From NCBI GenBank assembly GCA_030613345.1, contig JAUWMD010000138.1:1-6997 (forward strand): a stretch of DNA of 6,997 bases. The letters run 5' to 3'. The DNA is from Candidatus Krumholzibacteriota bacterium (lineage in GTDB: Bacteria; Krumholzibacteriota; Krumholzibacteriia; Krumholzibacteriales; Krumholzibacteriaceae). The notes beneath the pieces are model-generated. The model saw only the letters and a list, made by a program, of their open reading frames with translations, was not told the DNA's origin and did no database searches. The position numbers and the translations under genes were made by a program. Of this stretch, positions 1-6,523 are shown piece by piece. The stretch's first letter is position 1. Each line of letters begins with the position of its first letter.

Positions 1-1259
1 GTCCGGGCTGTTCTCCGGGCAGATCCCTCTCCCGACGGCCGGACGGAACGGATACCGGCGATTCAGGTACGGACTTCGTCTGCGCTTCACCGACTCCCGG
101 CCTGAGAAACTTCCATGACCGTGATCTGGCAGTCTCGTTCGCGGGGCCTCCCCACGTGTATTGCCCGTCCGAATGGACCGATATCCCCGTACTCCTGACG
201 AATACTGGCTTGGACGGATTCTCCGGGAGCGTTGTCCTGACCGTTTCCGGTGAACAGACAGGTTTCCGGACGGTAGCAGGGAGCAGGCAACTGAGTTCGG
301 TGCTGAAGGCGGGCGAGGAACTGGCGGTGCGGGTCTGTTGCCCGGGATTGTCTGCAGGGATCTCGAGTCTCGAGATACGGATAGAGGCGGACGGCGACAC
401 GAATCGATCGAACGACAGCGTATCGGTCTTCGTGAGTTCTTCCCCGGGAAAAGTCGTTATCAGTGAGATCATGTACAGGCCGGTCGAGGGCGGCGAATGG
501 ATCGAACTGTTCAACAGGTCTCCGGTAATGGTCGACCTGTCTGGCTGGTCTGTTACCGACCGGTCGGGCGCAGCGGGATCGATCGGGGACGGTGTGGAGA
601 TAGAGGCCGGATGCTTCGTCGTCCTCGCGCAGGACCCTGACGCTGTAACCGCGATCTTCCCCTCCTGCACGGGGATCGTCTCGGCGCTCGAGAGCGGGTG
701 GCCAAGGCTCAATGACGGAGACAGGGACGGTATCGCCGAGGAGATATTTGTCCGGCTGTACGACGGGACCACGGTCGAGAGCGTCTCATATCGAGCTTTG
801 ATCGGCGAGGAGAGGGGCCGCTCCATAGAGCGGCTGTCTCCGGAGCTGTGCAGCGCCGGAAGCGCAGGGATATGGCTCCGCTGCGGGGCGCCTGGCGGTG
901 GTACTCCCGGTGAGCGGAACTACTGCCATATCGCCGGTATCCCGAAGGCGGGAATGACCGTCTCGCCCGATCCGTTCTGTCCGGAGCTCAACGGCGTGGT
1001 GAAATTCTCCGTATCTGCCCGTAGTGGTGAGGTCTCGTATGGAGCACGCATCTTCGATATGGAAGGGAGGGAGATAGCGAGGCTCGCGTCGGGCCCGTTC
1101 GGAGCCCCGGCGGTATCCTTCGCCTGGGATGGCCGCGATTCGGGAGGAAGACCGGTCGCTACCGGTCTCTATATCTGCGTGGTGGAATTCAACGGCGGTG
1201 GAGGTGGTGTATGCAGAAGGGAAAAGCGTACAGTAGCGGTCTGGGCCGGGCAACGTTGA
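1..1259 (+). CDS. Surface/secreted protein with lamin-tail domains, CARDB-like spacer and C-terminal FlgD-like Ig domain (5'-partial)
   Basis: The frame is open from base 3 to the TGA at 1257-1259, giving 418 residues with the N-terminus outside the window. The GTG at 156 is an internal Val codon, not a start. Domains, numbered from base 3: residues 1-35 are the tail of a lamin-tail domain (RRPDGTD, DFVCASPTPGLRN). About 40-145 is a CARDB-like beta domain (DLAVSF, VLLTNTG). About 151-306 is a complete lamin-tail domain (VVISEIMY, GEWIELFN, LSGWSVTD, ending GTPGERN). About 315-418 is a FlgD-type Ig domain (WDGRDSGGRPVATGLYICVV). In FCB-type bacteria such architectures occur on large exported proteins, the terminal Ig domain often serving in sorting or anchoring. 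No catalytic domain is visible, so the protein may be adhesive or structural, or carry an enzyme in the missing part. It overlaps the next gene by 49 bp. Confidence 0.85.
   Translation, partial: PGCSPGRSLSRRPDGTDTGDSGTDFVCASPTPGLRNFHDRDLAVSFAGPPHVYCPSEWTDIPVLLTNTGLDGFSGSVVLTVSGEQTGFRTVAGSRQLSSVLKAGEELAVRVCCPGLSAGISSLEIRIEADGDTNRSNDSVSVFVSSSPGKVVISEIMYRPVEGGEWIELFNRSPVMVDLSGWSVTDRSGAAGSIGDGVEIEAGCFVVLAQDPDAVTAIFPSCTGIVSALESGWPRLNDGDRDGIAEEIFVRLYDGTTVESVSYRALIGEERGRSIERLSPELCSAGSAGIWLRCGAPGGGTPGERNYCHIAGIPKAGMTVSPDPFCPELNGVVKFSVSARSGEVSYGARIFDMEGREIARLASGPFGAPAVSFAWDGRDSGGRPVATGLYICVVEFNGGGGGVCRREKRTVAVWAGQR
1200..1205 (+). promoter_or_regulatory. Ribosome binding site of the exported beta protein, inside gene 1
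   Basis: GGAGGT lies 5 nt before the ATG at 1211 and supports that start although it sits 49 bp inside the upstream gene. In the upstream frame the same bases encode part of a run of five glycines. Confidence 0.7.
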
Positions 1260-1984
1260 TCCTGGCGCTCGGCTGTGCGCTGGCGCATGGACGGGCAAGG
1301 GCGGCAGATTCATGGGAAAGAGGGATGGGGGGTGTCATCTTTCCCCGGAGGGACCATCCCGCAGTGGACGGCGGAACGGGAGGATATCTACTTGCGACGG
1401 TATCGGCGGCAAATCCGTTCTCCATACCTGGACTCTGCGAGTCGACTGCATCTGTCTCGGTCGTCCGCAATTTCTGGTCGACCGGCCTTGATTGGGAACG
1501 CACCGGTATATCGGGATACTCCCGGGACCGCCTCGAGGTATCGGCCGGACTGGCCCTCCCGGGAGGCTTTTCCCACATCACTGTCATCGCGCGGGCGAAC
1601 AGCCGGAGGGTGACCGGTTACGGCAGGGAAACAGTGTTCTCGACCGGGTATTCAGTGTCGCTGGAAGTATCGTCTGTCGTCGTCGAGATGGAGGCGGGTG
1701 CGCGGCCGGACGAGGGACCTGCCCATGCGACCGCCCGTGTGGGCAGCAGGGGATCTTACATCGTCCTGACTCTGGGCAGAGGCAGCCGCCGGGAGAACGT
1801 TGCTCGAGCTGGAGGGATGGTCCGCGTCGCAGGCCGGCTGTCGTTTCTTGCCGGATACGATCTCGAGACCGGTGAGGTCTCGGGAGGATTCATGCTCCGG
1901 GGGCCCGCTCGAGCGGCTGTTTCATGGAGTCTGCATCCCGTTCTGGGCGCCACATATTCCGTTTCCATCGGAGCGGTCCGATGA
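1211..1984 (+). CDS. Exported beta-rich protein, probable small outer-membrane barrel (257 aa)
   Basis: The ATG at 1211 has a well-placed GGAGGT. Residues 1-31 form a signal peptide: basic N-terminus (K3, K5, R13), hydrophobic core at 14-26, and an ARA|AD cleavage site after A31. The mature ~226 residues contain no cysteine-based or catalytic motif. They show alternating polar/hydrophobic strands (SVSLEVSSVVVEMEAGA, SYIVLTLGRG, RLSFLAGYDLETGEVSGGFML) and a terminal strand pair ending HPVLGATYSVSIGAVR. This pattern suits an outer-membrane beta-barrel or beta-sandwich, with a loose resemblance to small PorV/PorQ-like proteins of FCB bacteria; that resemblance is inference. A lipobox reading (LALGC, Cys22) is possible but weaker than the AxA site. 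The stop overlaps the next start as ATGA, so it is probably coupled to the lipoprotein and may be its envelope partner. Function unknown. Confidence 0.75.
   Translation: MQKGKAYSSGLGRATLILALGCALAHGRARAADSWERGMGGVIFPRRDHPAVDGGTGGYLLATVSAANPFSIPGLCESTASVSVVRNFWSTGLDWERTGISGYSRDRLEVSAGLALPGGFSHITVIARANSRRVTGYGRETVFSTGYSVSLEVSSVVVEMEAGARPDEGPAHATARVGSRGSYIVLTLGRGSRRENVARAGGMVRVAGRLSFLAGYDLETGEVSGGFMLRGPARAAVSWSLHPVLGATYSVSIGAVR
1970..1973 (+). promoter_or_regulatory. Ribosome binding site that decides the lipoprotein start
   Basis: GGAG lies 7 nt before the ATG at 1981. It favours this start over the in-frame ATG at 1924, which would put 19 residues in front of the signal peptide and extend the overlap with the previous gene. 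Confidence 0.6.
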
Positions 1985-3474
1985 GGAGGGCGGCGATAGC
2001 GGCGGCAATCCCCCTCCTTCTCTCGTGCGCCCCGGCTGGACGTTCGGGGAGTGCGGGCCGGGACCTGTCGGAAGGGGTCGATCCTTCCAGGGACCGGTAT
2101 CTTGCCGAGACGTTTCTCGACATCCCGTCATCCGGCCCTGCTCTCGAGGCCGGAGCCGGCTGTCATGTGTACACCGATGATAACAGGGAGACGAGAGAAG
2201 CCTTCATGCGCGTGCGGGCTCGAGGCATACGTGGGGCGGGGAGACTGCGGGTGACGGGGAATAGTTCCCGGGAAGCGTTTCATCTCACCGCCGCGCCGAT
2301 GCGTCGCCTGAGGATCGACCTCGGAGATCTCGTTCCCGATCTGGGGATCGGTCTCATCTCGAGCGGCAGGAGATTCGCCTATCCCTTCTCGTCGAGACAC
2401 CCGCTCTACCGGCCAAAGGGTATAAGGGGATGGACCGGTTTCTATGGCTCTTTTATTCGTGGAGCGGCGATCCGTGCCGCGGCCGGACCGGTGATACTGA
2501 CGATGGTCTCCGGCCGGCCGGCCAGTCACGGTAAAGACGGTGTGGACTATCGTGACGGCAGGGACGTATCAGGACTCAGGATCGATGCGGGAACCGGCGG
2601 GATCAGGGCGGGTGTTACGGTGATCGACGCTGGTTCGCGCTCGGGAGACCGGATATCGGGCGTCGACCTCACGATTAGGTCGAGAGGCCGGATCTGTATG
2701 CTCGAGGCTGCGGCCGCCCCGTCAGGGAGTGTCTCAGCGGCCTGGGGCCTGACGATCGACGGCAGGCGCATCGACTGCGGGATCATCGGGTGGTCGGTCC
2801 CCGCCGGTTCGGACGGATTTCTTGCATCGTTTCCGGGGCTCTCCACCGCGTCCGGCCGATCGCGCAGCGGGGCATCGATCGCGCTGAGGGGGAGGTTTCC
2901 CGGGAGGACGCATGTTTCGGCATGGGGAGAACTGCGGCGAAACAGCGACGGAGAAGACAGGGCTCTCGACAGAGCCTTGCGCTTCGAGGTGGGGATCAGA
3001 TGGAAAAGGGGGACGGCAAGGTGCTCCTGGTCGTCGCGCGCGAGAGAATCGGAAGCGCTCGTCCCCTTTCCGCCGGGAGGGGATATCGATACGGACGCCT
3101 CCGAGAGACTCGCGCTGTCCGTCTCATGCAGGCCCGCATCCTTCCTGTCCCTCGTCATGGAGTTGAAGCGCCCGGAAAGTGACGGCGGGAAAGGGCTTAT
3201 GTGTGCTACCAGGGCATCCCTGGCCATTCGCCGGCTGCATACTAGACTTTCGGTATCGGCCGCCGTTTACCGTTCGTATCGCGGAAATGCACGATTTTCC
3301 CTCTATGAGCCCTCAGGAGGCGGAAAATTCCCGTGGAAGACATTCTACGGCAATGGAAGCCGCCTCACACTGGGACTGGATGCCGGATCGGGTGGAATAA
3401 AGGCCTCACTGTGGCTGCTCTGGAGGCCTGAGGGCATTTCCGAGTCGGCCATGCGCCTGGTCGTAGCTATTTAG
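1981..3474 (+). CDS. Predicted lipoprotein with a large beta-rich, barrel-like body (497 aa)
   Basis: I place the start at 1981 because it overlaps the upstream stop as ATGA, has a GGAG 7 nt upstream, and puts a lipoprotein signal at the very N-terminus: MRRAAIAAAIPLLLSC, with lipobox LLSC and lipidated Cys16. The body is dominated by short alternating strands rich in Gly, Ser and Arg, as in outer-membrane barrels (VSGLRIDAG, GGIRAGVTVIDAG, SRLTLGLDAG, GGIKASLWLLWR). The segment LRIDLGDLVPDLGIGLISSG followed by PLYRPKGIRGWTGFYGSF, together with the late FYGNGSRLTLGL, reminds me of the barrel part of FCB proteins that carry helix-hairpin-helix (ComEA-like) domains. No helix-hairpin-helix is visible here, so this is only a suggestion. 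The protein ends in Ile rather than the usual aromatic residue. It probably acts at the outer membrane with the preceding gene. Molecular function unknown. Confidence 0.75.
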   Translation: MRRAAIAAAIPLLLSCAPAGRSGSAGRDLSEGVDPSRDRYLAETFLDIPSSGPALEAGAGCHVYTDDNRETREAFMRVRARGIRGAGRLRVTGNSSREAFHLTAAPMRRLRIDLGDLVPDLGIGLISSGRRFAYPFSSRHPLYRPKGIRGWTGFYGSFIRGAAIRAAAGPVILTMVSGRPASHGKDGVDYRDGRDVSGLRIDAGTGGIRAGVTVIDAGSRSGDRISGVDLTIRSRGRICMLEAAAAPSGSVSAAWGLTIDGRRIDCGIIGWSVPAGSDGFLASFPGLSTASGRSRSGASIALRGRFPGRTHVSAWGELRRNSDGEDRALDRALRFEVGIRWKRGTARCSWSSRARESEALVPFPPGGDIDTDASERLALSVSCRPASFLSLVMELKRPESDGGKGLMCATRASLAIRRLHTRLSVSAAVYRSYRGNARFSLYEPSGGGKFPWKTFYGNGSRLTLGLDAGSGGIKASLWLLWRPEGISESAMRLVVAI

Positions 3475-3501
3475 CGTATTTTGAGTAAACTGGAACTATT
3501 C

Positions 3502-5058
3502 ATGCATATGTTTTCGACCGGTATGGAAACTCTGAAGACTATTTCTTACGACCATGAAGCCGCCGGACGGAGGATCGTCTCGATCCCGTCGGAGCTGCCG
3601 TTCTCAGGCCATATCGAGGAGCTCCAGAGGATCCGAGACGCGGAGCAGCGGCGCAAGACGCTTGCCGCGATCGCCGAAAATGGAAACATCTACGAGGCCG
3701 CCTCCGGACTGTCGTCTTACCTTGTCATAGCGGAATTTCCGCATCTCGATCTTCTGACGATCGTCTCGATGGCCGTATCCGGCGATCCGGCAGGGATAAA
3801 ACTGCTCTATGCCTCGATGCTGGCCGTTCAGCCGGCAGCGCTGATGATCGGCAGGATGGCCGATTTCCACAATATCAACCGGGTGATGGACAGGATCACG
3901 AATAAGAAGGAATCGCACGCTGAGATAAGCGAGGCGGAGGGATGGTTCAGTAAAAAGGTCATGCTGCTGTCGATGTCGAAGAAGCTTCCCGAAACTATCG
4001 AGTACGATGCCGAGAGGCCCTGGCGTTCCTGGAGCGAGGGCGTCCGCAGGGCGCTGGCTGAAGCAGACGACAGATGGGACGAGGCGGTAGGCGAGAGGGC
4101 GAAGGCCGAGATCGAAGCTCTCGATATGAAGATCAGGGACATCGTCGCATCGCTCGATCCAGACAGACGGGCCGCGTTAGCGATCTACCTCGGGTCGCTC
4201 AGCGAGGAGAACATCTTCAAGATGCAGGCTCTAAGTGAATCGATCGGCAAGAGCCGGTCAGATCCGCTTATCCTGCGGCGTGGACTGGAGAATATCTGGA
4301 AGAACGTGATCGATTCACTGCGGGAGAGCGAGGCCGGTTCCCTTCTCGCGGAGATGTTCGAGACGCAGGCGAAACAGACACATACCTGGCCGCAGCTCAA
4401 GGCGGGTGCTTCACTGATCAGGTCACTCAACATGCATCCCGAGATACGGAAGGTCAGCGGCGCCGTCGATCTGCCGAGCTGCCTCTACCAGTTCATCACA
4501 TGCGCGGGTGACGGGATAATCGAGGCGATGGTACCGAAGGGGACCAGGCTCGACGCGCTCAGGGACTCCTCGGGATTCGAGCTGGAAGGCGAGGTCCTCA
4601 GGATAGACCTCGCGAGGATCTCTCGAGGAGCATTCGTCGACGAGGAAGGCCTCCCGATCAACGTCGACTGGACGCTCGCAACACTCGACAAGGAGCTGAG
4701 CTACAAGAGCCTTGTCCTCTGCTACATGGACAACGACAGCTTTCTCGTCGAGCTTCTCAACAATCCCAAGGTGAGCGCGAAGCCGGGCATAGTAGAGCTG
4801 ATCTCGATGAGATGCCGTTCACTCAGGGTCCTCTCGCTCGTTGCCAGCCGCAGGGAACTGTTCACCGGGTTCTCGAACAAGAAAGTCCCGCTGAACCTGC
4901 TGATGAGTCCGTCGAAGATCCCTCTTACACTGCTGAGGAAGTTCGTCCATGTCAGATATGTCGACAAGATGACTCTCCGGAGGCTTACAGAGCGCGGCGG
5001 GAATATTCGCCAAGATGTGAGGCGGGAGATCCAGCGATACCTCGAATCGGCTCACTGA
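3502..5058 (+). CDS. Cytoplasmic helical protein with two C-terminal HEAT-like repeats (~518 aa)
   Basis: There is no signal peptide or membrane segment, and the sequence is almost wholly helical and charged. I prefer the ATG at 3502, with a weak GGAA 6 nt upstream; the TTG at 3481 (7 residues longer, 6 nt after the previous stop) is a real alternative, and ATGs at 3508 and 3523 are less likely. Counting from 3502, the end carries two similar ~50-residue units: 415-461 (LLNNPKVSAKPGIVELIS ... ASRREL) and 462-518 (LLMSPSKIPLTLLRKF ... LTERGGNIRQDVRREIQRYL). This NP/SP-x-x-[TSI]-P followed by helices and a final basic helix recalls the HEAT-like repeats of uncharacterised proteins, some annotated DUF2336-like, in deltaproteobacteria and related groups. 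Such repeats usually mediate protein contacts. The N-terminal 400 residues match no family I know. Its proximity to gene 3 suggests co-transcription, but a soluble protein behind three envelope genes may be a regulator or scaffold. Function unknown. Confidence 0.8.
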   Translation: MHMFSTGMETLKTISYDHEAAGRRIVSIPSELPFSGHIEELQRIRDAEQRRKTLAAIAENGNIYEAASGLSSYLVIAEFPHLDLLTIVSMAVSGDPAGIKLLYASMLAVQPAALMIGRMADFHNINRVMDRITNKKESHAEISEAEGWFSKKVMLLSMSKKLPETIEYDAERPWRSWSEGVRRALAEADDRWDEAVGERAKAEIEALDMKIRDIVASLDPDRRAALAIYLGSLSEENIFKMQALSESIGKSRSDPLILRRGLENIWKNVIDSLRESEAGSLLAEMFETQAKQTHTWPQLKAGASLIRSLNMHPEIRKVSGAVDLPSCLYQFITCAGDGIIEAMVPKGTRLDALRDSSGFELEGEVLRIDLARISRGAFVDEEGLPINVDWTLATLDKELSYKSLVLCYMDNDSFLVELLNNPKVSAKPGIVELISMRCRSLRVLSLVASRRELFTGFSNKKVPLNLLMSPSKIPLTLLRKFVHVRYVDKMTLRRLTERGGNIRQDVRREIQRYLESAH

Positions 5059-5168
5059 CCGATATCATTTCCTGAATCTCTTACGGATGGCTCCCCGGGA
5101 ACTTCTTTCCCTCCCGACAGTACCTGTGTATAGACCTATTTCAGAATTATTTTCCGGTAGCACGCTCC

Positions 5169-5192
5169 AAAAGCGGAAAATACCGCTTTTTT
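5169..5192 (+). terminator. Short intrinsic terminator after the four-gene block
   Basis: AAAAGCGG and CCGCTTTT pair around the six-base loop AAAATA, giving a 4-bp GC core extended by A-T pairs, with the T-run reaching 5192. It lies 111 nt after the stop of the helical protein and 13 nt before the next -35 element, a sensible place to separate two transcripts. The GC core is short, so termination may be partial. The preceding stretch from 5059 shows only weak 4-5 bp inverted repeats and no gene. Confidence 0.6.
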
Positions 5193-5204
5193 ACCCTGCT
5201 GCTG

Positions 5205-5233
5205 TTGACAAACGGAACCCCTGTGTCTAATAT
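5205..5233 (+). promoter_or_regulatory. Sigma-70-type promoter of the aminotransferase
   Basis: A perfect -35 TTGACA (5205-5210) is followed by exactly 17 bp and a -10 TAATAT (5228-5233, one mismatch to TATAAT). Transcription should begin near 5240, leaving a leader of about 60 nt before the ATG at 5299. The local AT-richness contrasts with the GC-rich genes on both sides. The promoter sits just after the terminator and is the only clear promoter in the window. Confidence 0.75.
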
Positions 5234-5264
5234 CCGTATATTAGTATGAGAATAATACCGTATT
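5228..5264 (+). repeat. Dyad over the -10 element plus a related downstream copy; candidate operator
   Basis: TAATAT-CCGT-ATATTA (5228-5243) is a perfect 6-bp inverted repeat with a 4-base spacer covering the -10 box and the likely start site. A related shorter dyad, AATAC-C-GTATT, lies at 5254-5264. Both share the core TAATA(T)CCGTAT(A)TT, with centres about 24 bp apart, a little over two helical turns. A repressor bound here would block the promoter. The AT-rich context makes chance palindromes possible. Confidence 0.35.
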
Positions 5265-5288
5265 CGTGGAGATCGAACTATTTCATAC

Positions 5289-5294
5289 AGGAGG
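5289..5294 (+). promoter_or_regulatory. Strong Shine-Dalgarno that fixes the aminotransferase start
   Basis: AGGAGG (extended to AGGAGGAG, 5289-5296) sits 4 nt before the ATG at 5299. The in-frame GTG at 5266 has no such site and would add 11 residues unlike the usual start of this family. Confidence 0.85.
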
Positions 5295-5298
5295 AGCG

Positions 5299-6450
5299 AT
5301 GCTTGCTAAAAGGATGAGCAGGTTGGGGACCGAGACGGCTTTCGAGGTTCTTGCGCGCGCCAGGGCGATGGAAGCCAAGGGCCGCGATATTGTCCATCTC
5401 GAGATCGGCGAGCCCGATTTCGATACCCCCGCCAACATTCGCGAGGCGGCGAAGAAGGCGATCGACGACGGATTCACACACTACGGGCCCTCGCCGGGGA
5501 TGCCCAATACCCGCAAGGTCTTCGCAGAGTTCCTCACGAAGGACCGCGGCATCGAGGTGAAACCCGAGAACATCGTCGTCACTCCCGGCGCCAAACCGAT
5601 CCTCTTCTTCTCGATCCTTGCTCTGGTCGATGAGGGCGACGAGGTCATCTACCCCAATCCGGGATTCCCGATCTACGAATCGGTCATCAACTTCGTCGGA
5701 GCGAAGCCGGTGCCGATCCCGCTGAGGGAAGAGAAGGCGTTCTCGTTCGATCTCAATGAGATGCGCGAACTGGTAAACGACAAGACGAAGCTCATAATCA
5801 TCAACTCCCCGCAGAACCCGACGGGCGGCGTCCTTACTTCGGAGGACATGAAGGGGATCGCCGAACTGGCCGAGAAGCACGACGTGTGGATTCTCAGCGA
5901 CGAGGTCTACAGCAAGATGGTCTACGAGGGAAAGCACGTCAGCATATACGACTTTCCCGAGGTGAGGGACAGAGTGATCCTTCTCGAAGGACACTCGAAG
6001 ACGTATGCCATGACGGGCTGGAGGCTCGGCTACGCCGCGATGCCGGTCGAGCTGGCTGAGCAGATCTCGAAGCTCCAGACGAACAGCAACTCGTGCACGG
6101 CCGCGTTCACGCAGGTCGCCGGCGTCGAGGCGCTTACCGGCCCGCAGGACGAATCGCTAAAGATGATGGCCGAGTTCAAGGCGAGAAGGGATCTGATCGT
6201 CGACGGCCTGAACGAGATCCCCGGCTTCAAGTGCCTCAGGCCCAAGGGGGCCTTCTACGTCTTCCCGAACATCACGGGAACTGGGCGGAAGTCGAAGGAG
6301 ATCGAGGAATTCCTGCTCGAGGAAGCCGGCGTTGCAGGCCTCAGCGGCACGAGCTTCGGCAAATACGGGGAAGGGTACCTGAGATTCTCATACGCCAACT
6401 CGCAGGAGAACCTCAGGAAGGCACTCGAGATGATCAAGAAGGTCATCTGA
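5299..6450 (+). CDS. Class I/II PLP-dependent aminotransferase (aspartate/alanine aminotransferase type, 383 aa)
   Basis: This cytosolic fold-type I PLP enzyme transfers an amino group between an amino acid and a 2-oxo acid. From the ATG at 5299: an N-terminal EIGEPDFDTP, then HYGPSPGMPNTRK, VTPGAKPILFFS (cofactor phosphate region) and YPNPGFPIYES. N173 in SPQNPTGG, and D201 and Y204 in SDEVY, contact the cofactor. K234 in GHSKTYAMTGWRLGYA is the Schiff-base lysine, with R242 as phosphate anchor. R362 in YLRFSYA should bind the substrate carboxylate. All key residues are present and the length is normal, so it should be active. Family members include aspartate, alanine, aromatic and branched-chain-type enzymes, and I cannot fix the substrate from sequence. 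It is the first gene after the 5205-5233 promoter and precedes a carbamate kinase, which fits amino-acid catabolism or nitrogen balance. Codon use looks native. Confidence 0.95.
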   Translation: MLAKRMSRLGTETAFEVLARARAMEAKGRDIVHLEIGEPDFDTPANIREAAKKAIDDGFTHYGPSPGMPNTRKVFAEFLTKDRGIEVKPENIVVTPGAKPILFFSILALVDEGDEVIYPNPGFPIYESVINFVGAKPVPIPLREEKAFSFDLNEMRELVNDKTKLIIINSPQNPTGGVLTSEDMKGIAELAEKHDVWILSDEVYSKMVYEGKHVSIYDFPEVRDRVILLEGHSKTYAMTGWRLGYAAMPVELAEQISKLQTNSNSCTAAFTQVAGVEALTGPQDESLKMMAEFKARRDLIVDGLNEIPGFKCLRPKGAFYVFPNITGTGRKSKEIEEFLLEEAGVAGLSGTSFGKYGEGYLRFSYANSQENLRKALEMIKKVI

Positions 6451-6471
6451 TAGATGAATTCACTGTGATCA

Positions 6472-6500
6472 CCCCTGGCGGAGGTGTTCCTCCGCCGGGG
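6472..6500 (+). terminator. GC-rich hairpin between aminotransferase and carbamate kinase (terminator or attenuator-like)
   Basis: CCCC-T-GGCGGAGG pairs with CCTCCGCC-GGGG around the loop TGTT: 8 bp, a bulged T, then 4 bp more. It begins 21 nt after the aminotransferase stop. The following GGAATTGTTT is not a clean T-run, so complete termination is doubtful. It may cause partial termination or protect the 3' end of the upstream message. The hairpin itself is clear; its role is inferred. Confidence 0.55.
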
Positions 6501-6512
6501 GGAATTGTTTCT

Positions 6513-6517
6513 GGAGG
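6513..6517 (+). promoter_or_regulatory. Shine-Dalgarno that decides the TTG start of carbamate kinase
   Basis: GGAGG lies 6 nt before TTG 6524. No ATG offers a usable start: the one at 6540 is in another frame, and the in-frame GTG at 6542 would cut into the first beta strand before LGGNA. Confidence 0.75.
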
Positions 6518-6523
6518 TTGTTC

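Noticed and set aside
361..375. Tandem TCTCGAG TCTCGAGA repeat
   Set aside because: It lies in frame within the CARDB-like domain, and TCGAG-type words recur through the window as ordinary codon pairs (CTC GAG, TCG AG-).
1268..1277. Lipobox-like LALGC in the signal peptide of gene 2
   Set aside because: The -3 position is Ala and a better signal peptidase I site (ARA|AD) follows at residue 31, so a lipoprotein is less likely than a plain exported protein.
1924..1983. Longer start for the lipoprotein gene at ATG 1924
   Set aside because: It would bury the lipoprotein signal behind 19 arginine-rich residues and overlap gene 2 by 61 bp, while 1981 has a Shine-Dalgarno and an ATGA junction.
2509..2522. 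GGCCGGCCGGCC palindromic run
   Set aside because: It encodes part of VSGRPAS in the lipoprotein and is explained by GC-rich codons; no second copy or flanking structure.
2547..3227. 226-codon open frame on the minus strand opposite the lipoprotein gene
   Set aside because: It is an antisense shadow: no ribosome site of note, a proline/serine/arginine-rich peptide without domains, and a better-supported gene on the plus strand.
5097..5127. Weak inverted repeats (GGGAA/TTCCC and ACAG/CTGT) between the stop at 5058 and the terminator
   Set aside because: The arms are only 4-5 bp with no T-run or conserved spacing, so they are expected by chance.
5266..5298. GTG 5266 as aminotransferase start
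   Set aside because: There is no ribosome site before it, while AGGAGG stands directly before ATG 5299 and the family normally begins near there.
5278..5994. 238-codon open frame on the minus strand opposite the aminotransferase
   Set aside because: The plus-strand gene is unmistakable, and long antisense frames are common opposite GC-rich codons; the peptide is dominated by Arg, Asp and Val with no family features.
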